NCBI RefSeq assembly: GCF_905171775.1
Contig: NC_053496.1
Coordinates: forward strand, 177,095,928 to 177,159,927
Direction of reading: 5' to 3'
Length of the DNA stretch: 64,000 nt
DNA from: Rana temporaria
Lineage: Eukaryota > Chordata > Amphibia > Anura > Ranidae
Shown: positions 33,186 to 45,240 of the stretch, piece after piece
How the letters are laid out: each line of letters opens with the position of its first letter
How positions within the stretch are numbered: position 1 is the stretch's first letter
The notes under the pieces: model-generated
What the model saw: the letters and a program-made list of their open reading frames with translations, nothing else
Told to the model about the DNA's origin: nothing
Databases searched by the model: none
Position numbers and translations under genes: made by a program

Positions 33186-33590
33186 GTTGGTTGTAAAGGT
33201 TTGTTTTTTATTTTCTAAATAGGTTCCTTTAAAGGGGTTGTAAAGTAAAAAAAAAAATCCCTAAATAGCTTCCTTTACCTTAGTGCAGTCCTCCTTCACT
33301 TACCTCATCCTTCGATTTTTCTTTTAAATGTCCTTATTTCTTCTGAGAAATCCTCACTTCCTGTTCTTCCATCTGTAACTCCACACAGTAATGCAAGGCT
33401 TTCTCCCTGGTGTGGATTAAGCCTCTTGAGGGGGGAGGGGGCGAGCAGGAGTGTCAGGACTCCCACTAACACACAGCTCCTTTCTCAATCTGCAAAGTAG
33501 AGAGTGTCCTGACTTGCCTGCTCACCCCCTTCCCCCTCAAGAGGCTTTCTCCACACCAGGGAGAAAGCCTCCCATTACCCCGTACCACTT
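33186..33590. repeat. Interspersed repeat with inverted arms
   Basis: GGCTTTCTCCCTGGTGTGG and AAGCCTCTTGAGGGGGGAG at 33399-33440 are repeated in reverse complement at 33525-33570. It begins with TTAAAGGGGTTG. Probable TTAA-type MITE; class not certain. Confidence 0.55.
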
Positions 33591-33776
33591 TTCACATATT
33601 TATTTTTTTTAAATTTGGAAAACCATTTATCATTTTTCTTCCACTTCACAATTATGTGCCACTTTGTGTTGGTCTATCACATAAAATCCAAAAAAAAGAT
33701 TTCTGTTTTTGGCTGTAACATGACAAAATGTGGAAAATTTCAAGGGGTATGAATACTTTTTCAAGGCACTGTATAT
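33591..33776. mobile_element. Tc1-like transposon end
   Basis: Same block as 6210-6396; a GT microsatellite follows. Confidence 0.5.
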
Positions 33777-33914
33777 ATACAATTATATATAGAGTGTGTG
33801 TGTGTGTGTGTGTGTTTAATAGTAATACAATTTAAAAAAAAAATGTATTATTATTATTTGGTTTGTACATGAGTATAAAGATGACCAACAAAAAAAAAAT
33901 GTACAGAAAAGGTA

Positions 33915-34137
33915 AACGTGCCGAGTTTTAATGTACGAATGAAGACTGCAGTATTTATGAATGAAGACTGCAGTATTTCAATTCTCCACAAGATGGTGAT
34001 CTCACTCCTGAGCGTGGAACGCAATGAAGGAAGTGATGTCATGTACGGACAGGAAGTGATGTAGGGTAAAAGACAGGAAGCTCCAGAGGAGAGGTGACTT
34101 GTTGGGAAATAGCGTACAGACATTACTGGATCTTAAG
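33915..34137 (+). promoter_or_regulatory. Candidate promoter and exon 1 of unit E
   Basis: Fourth copy of the GGAAGTGATGTCA module; candidate donor CTTAAG|GTACAT after 34137. Confidence 0.4.
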
Positions 34138-34163
34138 GTACATTTATTTTATTATTTATTTAT

Positions 34164-35511
34164 TACAGGTACTTATATAACGTTTTCATTTACGCAGTGC
34201 TTTACATAAATATGTATATTGTACACTCACATCAGTCTCTGCCCCCAAGGAGTTTACAATCTAAGGTCCCTAGCTCACATTCATACACACACATACTAGG
34301 GATAATTTAGATCGGAGCCAATAAGCTACCAGCATGTCATTGGAGTGTTGGAGGAAAGCGGAGTACAGAGAGGAGGGAGAGCACATCCTGTTCCTCCACC
34401 GGGCTCTCTCCCCCTTTGTGTTGTTATCTGTACTTTTTCGGAACAAGTGAAAGTCGTCCAAGACACCCGCCTGCATCCTACCAACTGATGAAGTCAGCAG
34501 TTGCTAAGGGCAGGTTGGGCGGCGGCAAAACTTTGGGATTTGCCGGTGTTCTGTCAGATATTGTCCCTGCTGTCGAGAAGTGCCCGGGATGAACTGCAAG
34601 GGGGATTTAGAAAGGGGCGTTTGTGTTTAGCAGGGGGGATTTGTGCTAGGATGGGGGATTTTGCAGGTGGGGTATTTATACTGGATGGGGCATTTTTTGG
34701 GGGGAGGGGTTGTGCTAGCAGGGGGGATGGGGGGAGTTACAAGCTACTGACCACTTAACTCTATTTTACAAACTACATTTTTAGTTTTTTTCACACCGGG
34801 GGGCAGTGCGGTACAATTTGTGAATTCACGTATTTTTCCGCACATCACAAAAATGCGATGTCACAGACACCATTAATTCCTAAAGGCACCCCCACTCATC
34901 CATCTGATGCATGTTTGTTTGCGATCACTTAAACGCATGATACCGCAGTACTGTGTAGTTTGGTGGGGATCAATTTACAAATCATGCCAGAGCATTTTTC
35001 GTGTGTTTCACAAGCATAGAGCAGCCTAATGAAAATCAGAACGTGCGCTCAGGTTCGGACACACCTCCTTGTGTCAGCGAGCCCTCAGACTGGTGTATCC
35101 CGGAGATTGTGCGCAATTCTAAAGGGTGCCTTGACTACCAAAAAGGTTGAAAAGCCCTGATCTATATCACTGGGGGAAGTGATTGATGGTGGATAGACAT
35201 CATGGGACATTTCTTTTAAGTGTGGCAGATGGTTGCTACTAGTTACTAACATCCACCATATAGTTATTTTGAGGGGACAGCAAATTTACACTGTTATACA
35301 AGCTGTACACTCACTACTTTACACATAAAAAGATACAAGAAAATATTTACAAAAATGTGAGGGGTGTACTCACTTTTGTGAGATACTGTACATGATGATC
35401 TTTTTTTTTTTTATTTCTTTATTGAATCAAAGTATCATGATAAACATTTCTACGTTCTATGTAATTTGTTGTTCCATTTTGCACATATATTCTATCATCT
35501 GTGGGGTTTAG
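34164..35511. other. Upstream module of unit E
   Basis: 34164-34375 is the SINE-like segment. 34480-35140 is the conserved tract. 35290-35393 is a Tc1-like terminal repeat (GGGTGTACTCACTTTTGTGAG). 35450-35511 is intron leading to the unit E exon. No KRAB or LLTGE exon is present. Confidence 0.5.
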
Positions 35512-36847
35512 GATGAGGAACTGAAAGACATCAAAGCCGAGATTAACCACTTAACACCCGCCCGCTGTCAAATGACGGCAGGCGGAATGCTCTATTGTTC
35601 CGACAGGACGTCATATGACGTCCTGTCATTTAAAGCCTCTAGGGCACGCGCACCCGTTGAGTCACTGGGAACACATTGCGCGTGACCGGCTGCCGTGATG
35701 GCCGCCGGGCACCTGCGATTGCCCAGTAACTGAGCAGGGACGTGGAGCTCTGTGTGTAAACACAGAGCTCCACGTCCTGTCAGGGAGAGAGGAGACCGAT
35801 CTGTGTCCCTTGTACATAGGGACATAGATCGGTCACCTCCCCCAGTCACCCCCTACAGTTAGAACACACCCAGGATACACATTTAACCCCTTCCCCGCCC
35901 CCTAGTGGTTAACCCCTTCCCTGCCAGTCACATTTATTCAGCAAGCAATGCATATTTATAGCACTGATCGCAGTATAAATGTGAATTGTCCCAAAAATGT
36001 GTCAAAAGTGTCCGATGTGTCCGCTATAATGTCGCAGTCCCGGAAAAAACGTTATGTCCCCTATTTTGTAGGCAATATAACTTTTGCGCAAACCAGGTTA
36101 TTGCGATATTTTTTTTTTTTACCAAAAATATGTAGAAGAATACGTATCGGCCTAATCTGAGAAAAAAATATATATATTTTTTTTTTAAAAATGGGATATT
36201 TATTGTAGCAAAAAGTAAAAAATATTGTGTTTTTTTTTTCAAAAGCCCAAAAAATTAAAACCGCCCAGGCGATCAAATACCACCAAAAGAAAGCTCTATT
36301 TGTGTGGAAAAAAAAGAACGTCATTTTTGTTTGGGAGCCACGTCGCACGACCGCGCAATTGTCAGTTAAAGCGACGCAGTGCCGGAAGCTAAAATCTCGT
36401 CTGGGCAGGAAGGGGGTGTATGTGCCCAGTAGGCAAGTGGTTAAAGAAGAAAAAGAGATGTTGATGAGTGGAGATCAGCAGTCTATGGAGGAGGGAGGTC
36501 CTCTGTATTCCCAGAATTCCATACAGGAAGATCACACCATCTCACAAAGAGTTAAGTAGAAAACTAATAACAGATGATACTAACAATGTGATGAATGTTG
36601 TTACCGCTAATCTCACATTTATTAAATATTCAGGGTGTAAACCAGAACGATTGTAATAATGCTGTTAAAGAAGAGATAAAGGAGGAGGATGAGGAGGTGA
36701 ATGTTATGGGGGAGTTTTCAAAAGGACCTTTTCAAGGCCGTTGTGATGGAGCCATTCAGTGACACAAACCCACCAGAGAGATGTCCCCGTCCTCTGTATT
36801 CCCCGGATTCCACACAGGAAGGTCACACCATCCCTCACCATCATCAG
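35512..36847 (+). pseudogene. Broken 5' exons of unit E
   Basis: Reading into the transposon from GAGATTAAC gives a stop within about 45 codons. The next exon, 36634-36847, is 214 bp against 222 in unit C; the missing 8 bp fall in the AAAGGAAACAAGGACC region and shift the frame. The end of the exon (PPERCPRPLYSPDSTQE) is therefore out of frame with its beginning. Confidence 0.7.
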
Positions 36848-39800
36848 GTAGGTGGGAGTGAGCAACTAAAATGTAAAAATAATTCTAAACTATGAGGCCA
36901 CATTCTTCAAAGTAACTTCTTGTTCCTTTTTATAAATGTATTCTGTCATCTTTGGGGTTTAGGGTGAAGAATTGAAAGACATCAAAGTTGAGATTAAAAA
37001 GGAAGAAGAAGAGACACTGGTGAGTGGAGATCAGCAGTCTATGGAGGGGGGAAGTCTTCAGTATTCCCGGGATTCCACACCGGAAGATCAAAGCATCCCT
37101 CACCATCATCAGGTAGAAAGAACTGAGCTATAGAACTCAAAAGTTATTCTAAACTATGAAATAACTTTCTTATAGATATTTTTTTAATATTGAACTTAAT
37201 TTTTTCGTTTTGGGGTTCAGGATAAATTAGGAAAAGACATAAAACTTGAGGTTAAAAAGGAAGAAGAAGAGACGTTGGTGAGTGGAGATCAGCAGTCTAT
37301 GGAGGAGGTGACCATGAAAAGTGACCAGGAGGAATCTTCTCTTTATATCAACAGAAGTAAGTAATAATCACTGAATGCAGAAATTTTCACATTTTCCTTT
37401 TTTCTTCAAGGAGTATAAAAGATGAATTTAAATAATTGCAATGTGAAGATACTGTACATCATATGAAAGGTCCATCTCCACCCCTCAATATAACGTCATG
37501 TTCCCAACAAATGAGGAGGAGATGATGTATCTTTATCTGGTTTGTATTGATATTTTATGTTATGATTGCCCCCAATTCCATGCCAGAGCTCTGAGATACT
37601 GTAGAGCGGGCATCACTAAATGGCGGACCGCGGGCCAAATGCGGACCGCCTCACTCTCTTATGCGGCCCGCCGCGGTACCGCCATTTAGCAGCCTTTTCT
37701 TTCCCCTGCCGTCTATGTAATTCTCACACAGAGCCGACAGGAGGAGGCGGGACAGTTCTGGATGCAGGGCGGAGTTGCCGGAGGTAAACAAGCAGGTGAT
37801 TGGCTGCTAGGATGAAGGGCAGTCTTAGCAACCAATCATCATCTTACAACACCCGCCCTCCATCGGAGCTATGCCGTGCCTCCCTCCGATCTTCGGTCTA
37901 TGCAAGGTGAGTGAGGGGGCAAAGTTGCAGTGGCTCTGTAGTTCCCTCACTGCGGGGGGGCCCTCAGGAGACCGGGATATCGCTCCATTGTTGCTGGCTG
38001 CAGTTATGAGCAGAGAGCGTCTACTCTCTGTCACACTGCCAAGACCTCGCACTGACAGCCCACCCCCCTCCTCCTCCGGACACTCAGACAGGAGAGGAGA
38101 TAGAGAGAGCAGGAGCTTCTCCTCCTGTGTGCACCAGCAGCCCCGCCCACATCCAATCCCTGGCAGCTCCGTGCCTTGCAAAGGGAAAGTTCAGCAGCCT
38201 GCAGCTAGATAGATAGTGGATGAAAGATTGCAACCCTCCACAATAGGGGATCCACAGCTCTCCAGGACAGCCTTTCTTCCTTCCTTCAAACCTCTCAGTG
38301 ATTGAAAAGAAAGCAGCTCACAGGTGGGTCAGTCATGAAGAGAGAGTTTGTTGTCACCTCCAGTGCCCCTCTACCAACACAGCAGCCTGCTGGGATTTCC
38401 CTGGTATGGTGCACTACAAGCCCCAGCATGCTCTGTCAGCCTATGTGTATGTATAGCACAGGTGAGTAGGCCTGCTTGCTGACCACAGTGGCAGAACTCC
38501 ACTGCCCAAGTCAATGGCAGCTGGTGCTCAAATAAACTGAAAAAAAAAAACCATCAATTGCAGCCTCACTGTACCATCAAACGCAGCCAATGTGCCCCAT
38601 CAAACGCTCCCATTGTGCCCCATCAAACGCTCCCACTGTGCCCCATCAAACGCTCCCACTGTGCCCCATCAAACGCTCCCACTGTGCCCATCGAATGCTC
38701 TCACTGTGCCCATCGAATGCTCCCACTGTGCCCCCCCTACCGCTGTCTGCCCGGCACTTACCCTGTCTCAGTAGGGCGGGCGGGTGGGCACAATGCCCCC
38801 CCGCCATTTAGCAGCCTTTTCTTCCCCCTGCCGTCTCTGTAATCCTCACACAGAGCCGACAGCAGGAGGCGGGACAGTTCTGGATGGAGGGGGGCAGCAG
38901 TGGTTTCCTCCATGCTACCTTATATTCATTCTCTTTTCTAACACAGCTGGGGGAACTGCGAGTGCCAAGAATAGGGGGTGTCGGCGGCGGCCATTGATAG
39001 ATTCATGCATTGCATGAATCTATCTATTGGTGATAGAGGGGGGTGGTTGGAGAGAGGGGGCAGCGACCGGGCGCACCACCACTGACCCAAGCCTCCATCT
39101 ATGATGGAGGCTTTCTCTTATCTCACCAGCCTCTGAGCACACCAATGTAAGGGAGAGCTCCGTGGACTGTAATGTAAAGGGGGATTCTGATATAAGTGAG
39201 GGCTTTGGTGAGTAGAGACCCCCTTATATCGGTTCCCAGAGCACCCCTTACATCAGAGTTCCCCTTTATATTACAATCCACAGAACTCCCCCTTAGGGCC
39301 CTTTCACATGGGACAAAACGGACACCATGATCATTGGAAAGGGCCCCGGGACCAGAGATCAGGGGGGCCTTTATGGTTCCCTGCAACGGGGCCCAGATGG
39401 TTCTAGTTATGCCTCTGAGTTACAGGGAGTGAGGACACTGGTCTGGAAAGCGGAAAAAGATAACTCGCTGAGGACATTAAAGTGGAGTTGTTGAGGGCTG
39501 TCATGTGGTGGGCTGAGGACATTAGGGTGGGGGGGGAGGGAGGCTGAGCGGACTGTGATGTATGGGGGGAGATGTGGATATTACAGGGTGGGAGATGTGG
39601 ACATGACAGGGGGGAGGCTGAGGACTGTGATGTGGGGGCAATGAGGACAGTAATGTGAAGGGGGCTGAAGATAGTAATGAGGGGGGATAATGTAAATTGG
39701 GGCAAAGGACAGTACTGGCGGGGGGGTTAGTGTCAAGGAAGTCTGAGAACATTACTGTGGAGGGGGGAGATATAAAGGAGGACCTGAGGACACTCCTCAA

Positions 39801-41307
39801 GAGGGCTCTGATGTGCACTGGGGACTGAGGATGCTGATGTAAGAATGGGTTCAGATCTGTACATGTGCATGAGGTGCACATGTCGTGGGTAGGTCAGCCC
39901 TTTTTAATGGGCTGCACTGCCCGCAAAAAAACTGGAGAAAGACGTCCTTGACGTCTTTTCCAAAATAGTGCGGCAGCAACATGCGGTTTGGCACATGCGA
40001 AAAGGCGCAACGGGTAATGACATGATGTTCGGACCCCTGCTGGAAGAAAATTTTGCTGACCGGACCTCAGTGAATTTTAATTCATTACCCCTGCTGTAGA
40101 GTGTTAGACCAACATACTGTATATGACTTCTGAATGAAGAATTCTAATAACATTTAAACATTGATTTCCAACAGGAGGACACTATGTCCTGAATAACGTA
40201 TCTTCAGAATATAAAGAAGAGGAAAATCCCACCACACAACGTTCTTCAGGAGAAAATCCCACCACACAACGTTCTCTAGGAGAAAATCCCACCACACAAC
40301 GTTCTCCAGGAGAAAATCCCACCACACAACGTTCTCCAGGAGAAAATCCCACCACACAACATTCTCCAGGAGAAAATCCCACCACACAACGTTCTCCAGG
40401 AGAAAATCCCACCACACAACGTTGTCCAGGAGAAAATCCCACCACACAATGTTCTCCAGAAGAAAATCCCACCACACAATGTTCTTCAGGAGTGAATCGC
40501 ATTACACAAATAATACATCATAGAACTTATCATATAGAGAGATCCTGGGATTTCTCTGATCCTGAGGATTCTTCTGAGGATCCACATACTATTATTTTTG
40601 AATCTCACAGTACAGATAAATCAACAGATCCATCTAATCCCGAGGAATCTTCCTTGATCCATGAAGGATCTCAAGAAACCAGAGAGCCTCTTACACACCA
40701 GAAAAGTAAAAAAAATGAGCGTTCATTCTCGTGTCCAGAGTGCGGGAGATGTTTTAAAATAAAAGCAGTCTTTCTCAATCACCAGAAAATTCACACTGGC
40801 GAGCGTCCATTCTCGTGTTCGCACTGTGGTAAAGGCTTCATTCGGAAAGGACACCTTCTCGTACACCAGAGAGTTCACACAGGCGAGCATACTTTCCCAT
40901 GTTCAGAGTGCGGCAAACGTTTTACTGTCAAATCAAGCCTTCTTAAACACCACAGAGTTCACACGGGTGAGCGTCCCTTTTCATGTTCAGAGTGCGGGAG
41001 ATGTTTTATTCAGAAAGTAGAACTTGTTAATCACCAAAGAATTCACACGGGTGAGCGTCCGTTCTCATGTTCGCACTGTGGTAAAGGTTTCATTCAGAAA
41101 GGACACCTTCTAACACATCAGAGAACTCACACAGGTGAGCGTCCTTTTTCATGTTCAGAGTGTGGGAAACTTTTCATTCGGAAATGTGAACTTGTTGTTC
41201 ACCAAAGAAGTCACACGGGGGAACGTCCTTATTCATGTTCAAAGTGCCGGAAATGCTTCAGTAGAAAATGTGCCCTTGATCGACACCAGGGAATTCACAT
41301 GGACTGA
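35512..41307 (+). CDS. ZF gene unit E, lacks KRAB, damaged 5' exons
   Basis: Exons: 35512-35546 plus 36445-36550 (one exon split by a transposon), 36634-36847 (frameshifted), 36963-37112, 37221-37356 and 40175-41307. Removing the transposon with one TTAA restores a 47-codon exon in frame (DEELKDIKAEI then KEEKEMLMSGDQQSMEEGG). The second exon lacks 8 bp relative to unit C and runs into a stop. The last intron is enlarged by a 2.5-kb hAT element. A protein could still start within the last acidic exons, but the full-length form is broken. Sister of unit C. Confidence 0.65.
35547..36440. mobile_element. TTAA-type DNA transposon inside a coding exon
   Basis: Flanked by TTAA at 35543-35546 and 36441-36444. 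Ends CCACTTAACACC and GGCAAGTGG share the inverted CCACTT. Internal sequence is AT-rich with no transposase. TTAA target use fits piggyBac or Kolobok superfamilies. The right half remains in unit C. Confidence 0.8.
37607..40093. mobile_element. hAT-like insertion, 2.5 kb, in unit E last intron
   Basis: Flanked by CTGTAGAG at 37599-37606 and 40094-40101, the same target used by the MITE in unit B. Ends CGGGCATCAC and TCATTACCCCTG are only loosely inverted. About 90 bp at 37680-37760 (GCCATTTAGCAGCCTTTTCT) recur at 38805-38885. No transposase recognised; ORFs at 37825-38212 and 39403-39881 are low-complexity. Confidence 0.65.
38580..38735. repeat. Tandem repeat inside the hAT-like element
   Basis: About six copies of a roughly 24-bp unit containing CATCAAACGCTCCCACTGTG. 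Confidence 0.85.
40175..41307 (+). CDS. Unit E terminal exon, 7 C2H2 fingers
   Basis: Nine decapeptide repeats (40222-40491), spacer, seven fingers with contact residues IAVN, RGHV, VSSK, QVEN, QGHT, RCEV and RCAR. Compared with unit C only fingers 1 and 5 change at contact positions. Ends GIHMD. Fully open, 377 codons, so the finger domain is better preserved than the 5' exons. Confidence 0.88.
40222..40491 (+). repeat. Coding 30-bp tandem repeat, 9 copies (unit E)
   Basis: Nine in-frame decapeptide units. The QRCPG and QCSPE variant order is shared with unit C. Confidence 0.9.
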
Positions 41308-41940
41308 CCACCTTTTTTATGTTTAGACGGACCAATGGGGAGTGTGAGATCGTGTGTCCTTCCTTATAGTCAGAATGTATAAAATGTTTCTGTTAAAGAA
41401 AAACACTTCTTGGACCCCAGAATATTCACAAAGACTAATAACGTTTTTGTGTTCATATTGGCTTATTTGGAGGCGTGGCCAAACTACATTGTACTATGAT
41501 GTCATAGTTATAGGTCTGCAGGGATTGAATTATAGTAATACGATCCTATAAACAATGCTGACTTGGTCCCGCACTCACACAGGCCCCACCATAGAGTACG
41601 ACAACCCATGGACCATACTTTTTATTGGTTGCTATTAGCCAATATACTGTACATCTTTTTTGCTTTACTGAAGGAACTAACTTTTTATTGGACCGACTAA
41701 AGTATAATTATTTTTAAATTTGATTTTTCTTTTATTTCAGCTATGCAAGATTTAATTTAGATTATTCATTGTGTGTCAATAATGTAATCTGATTTTCTAT
41801 AATAAACAAGAAAGCTCTACTCTACAATATTCTGTTCTGAGTCATTTTCTAAAAATGAGCATCATTTTTCGATTATGGGTGATTGGAATGTGCTTAGTTC
41901 ATAGAGAGTCTTCCATTGGTGTTATATTAGTGAGATCAGA
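41308..41940 (+). promoter_or_regulatory. Unit E 3' UTR with poly(A) signal
   Basis: Conserved 3' tract, AATAAA at 41801-41806. Confidence 0.6.
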
Positions 41941-42204
41941 GAGTCCAAAAGGTCCAGTTTCAGAGAGTCCAGAAGGTCCAGTTCCAACTGTGTTTCAGCG
42001 AATATTCTAAGGATACATGGAGCCACTACAAATGCCACATAGAATATTTCCATCGCTGCCATCTTGGTTTTGCTCCTCATGCTCACAGTGATCAGCTCCA
42101 TTATTTCCCAGTTATTATCTTCATCATCAGTGATACAGAGGTCATACCCATCAGTGTCTCAGAGAGTATGTCAGTGTCATGTCATCTGTGTATCCCCTTT
42201 GTGG
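41941..42204. other. Short minisatellite and conserved 3' flank of unit E
   Basis: About two 24-bp units (41942-41990), then the same hydrophobic-reading flank as after unit C. Confidence 0.6.
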
Positions 42205-43099
42205 TATTGGGGCAGAGGCGTCCCTAGGGGGGGGCCAGAGGGGGCCCTGACCCCCCCAACATCATGCTGTGCCCCACCATGTGCCCCCCCAAAAAAAATT
42301 TTTATTTTTTATTTTTATTTTTTGCAATTTTTGTATTTTGCTCCCCGAGAGGGAGAGCGTCCCCAGTCAGCTCTGTGGGGGATTCCTCCCCCTCGCTGTG
42401 CTCGCCGACACTGCATAATGCGAGCGCTCACACAACCAGATATTCAAGCCTGGGCCGTGTTTAAGTGTGTGCACTGCAGACTGCAGTACACTGTAATCAC
42501 TGAACTACATTATCTCCATCCCTTCTCTCCCCCCCCCATCTGTCTCCCTCCCCCTCTCCTGTTCCTGTTCTTTCAAAACATTCACAATTTACTTTCACTT
42601 TCAGTCAGGCAGATAATATACGGTGCAAATTTCTTTCCTGCATCCACAGATTGCAGGAAAGAAACTTGCATGATTCCCCCATCAACAGACAGTGGTGACA
42701 GGGTAATATCCCTCCTGCCCAGCAATTATATTCTCCCGACAAACAGTGATTATCACTAGTGACTATACAGCAACCACTAGTGATAATTATAAGAGAATCT
42801 GCTCATTAATGGTTCAAATCTCAGCCAGTTTCTGCTGAACCAGCTGAGATTTAAACTGTCTATGACTGGTCTTAGCTTATAGGCAGCCCATACATTGATT
42901 AGCACTGTGGAGTGTCGGCTTCCTGGCGTGATCGGGCATGTGGGATTTCAAATACACCCGAGCCCATCTCTATTGGTTGTAGACAGTTGAGCTCCCTGCA
43001 GGTTGCTTAGCAGCAGTGGACCCTTCTCTGACATGCTGATCGGGATGCAATCCAGGTGATGCTCTCAGTCAAATCCTAGTCATAAATATCAGTGATTTT

Positions 43100-43873
43100 T
43101 AGGGCTGTTACTGATCAAAATGTTTCTGTTCGATTAATCGTTTTTGTTTTTTTTATCGATTAATCGACTAATTTCGATTAATAGCGCACATACAGATCCA
43201 ACTACTTTTAGCTGATCTCCTTAAAGGCTGATTCCCAGTGCAGCTACCAACCACTGGAAAAATGGATAGCAGGATACAAAAAACACACAAAGGCAGCACT
43301 CGATGGGAATAGCATTAAAACTTTTACAGTCATCAAGTAGGTAACCAAATAAATATTGCACTGGAGATAAAATCGATGTAGCTACATAAACTGTAAAAAT
43401 GGTGCGAGTAATACCAAACGGTACCAAAAGCAGTCATAAAAACATGTAGCTAAGTATGATACTGGTATAAAAATGTGTACAACGATACCACTGCTGAATC
43501 CAGATGAGAAGAGGTTAACATCAGTCCGTCGGCATGTAGATGTCCCATGAAGGGAACTTTCACAACTCCCAGTGGATGGCTGTAGAATCCCAGGTTGATA
43601 GAGGGAAGTGTAACAGCCCTTGCGTGTGGCAGATAGTGAGGTCCCGCCGGCATGCAGATATGAAGGCACAGCAAAGGAGCCCTTCAGATGGACACGGCAA
43701 GCCCCGCCGGTGTCCGTGACGTTACTGGATCTCCAACGGAACTCCCTGAAGGCCCAGAAGCCAGCGGAGAGGTGAGTACCAATCAAAAGAATTTTAATCG
43801 ATCAAAAAGATTTTGATCAATCAAAAAAATTCAAGATTAATCGATTAATTAAAAGTTAATTTGCACAGTCCTA
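43100..43873. mobile_element. Nested hAT-type element
   Basis: Ends TAGGGCTGT and GCACAGTCCTA. GTGATTTT flanks it at 43092-43099 and 43874-43881. Inner ends are rich in TTAATCGATTAATC. Confidence 0.75.
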
Positions 43874-44435
43874 GTGATTTTATTGATCAAAGCCCACACT
43901 TTACAGGCATAGAGCCCACATGGCTGCTGATCATACGGTTGTTTATATTTATTTTTGTGGTTGTACTCTTGATGCTAATAAATAATGTGTTTTTTAGATC
44001 TGACTGGGAGCATCACCTGGATCACATGCCGATCAGCATGTCAACAGAGAAGGTTATACAGCATTACTGCTGCTAGGTGACCAGCTGGGGGCTCGGCTCT
44101 CTATAACCAATAGTGCCAGCCTTCCCCTGCATGCACCCATAATGTCACCAGCACTAGGTCCTAATAGACTGCAGACGCCAGACCAGCGCTGTAAATAGCA
44201 GGGACAGGACAGCTGGGGATCCCCACTGTGGCAGAACACCAGTAGACTCCCTGGCAAGACATCCTTTGCAACCCTGATAGTTCTCCCACTGCTTTGGACC
44301 CTTATATTTTCTTGGTGTGCTGGTGACATATATCTCTTGTTTTCTGCCACCCTGGGGGGCCCCAGTATAGTAGGAAGGGAGCTCACTGCAGAACATGTGA
44401 AAGGGCCCATAGTGGGATCGTAGTAAAGGGCCCCA

Positions 44436-44569
<134 letters not shown>

Positions 44570-44650
44570 GCATTTTATAGTTGGACCCCCTACTTTTGTC
44601 CCTGTCCCCCCATGTGCCCCCCCTAAATATGAAAGATGGAGACGCCACTG

Positions 44651-45240
44651 TATTGGGGTGATTACACTCTTGTGGTAGGTGCTTTTCCAATGAGTTGTGC
44701 CAGAGCAAACTGTATTTAAAGGTGTATCAGCCCATTTTTATTACATAAAATAGAAAGTTCATATAGACATCAGTTGCCCACGCAGGGGTTTCCAACATCA
44801 ACTGAAAATACCGAGCTATCTGGCTCCTTTGTCAGCAGCACTGCTGCTCTCTTTACCAGTCCCTCTGACTGTACTGGCCAAGTCTCCTGGTTCATTCGGC
44901 TCACTTAGCCTTTAGTCACAGTGCCCAGCTCCACAGCCCTCTCCTGGCCTCTGGATAGGGGTTCTCCTGATACCCTGATAGGAGCCGACCTGACTCCTGG
45001 AATGAGACCTGCTGGCTGGGGCTCTGACCCCTGGTTGAGACCTTCTGATCGCAGCCTGCAAACCTGGAAGATAGAGCAGGTGACGATGGAAGCATCTGCA
45101 GCAGTGACAGTTCGCTGCTGGAGGGCTTTGTTTCAAAGTAAGTCTTTCATAATGTGCTAGTATGCAATACATACTAGCACATTATGCCTTTACCTTGCAC
45201 GGAGAGTTTATTTTTCTGTCTTTGTTCTTCGTTTACTGCC
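44651..45240. other. Conserved E-F spacer flank
   Basis: 44651-44820 matches 21870-22032. 44885-45200 matches 58450-58710 in the F downstream region. No gene recognised. Confidence 0.5.

Noticed and set aside
42064..42759. 231-codon + strand ORF
   Set aside because: It crosses the boundary of a hAT insertion at 42213 and has no family features.
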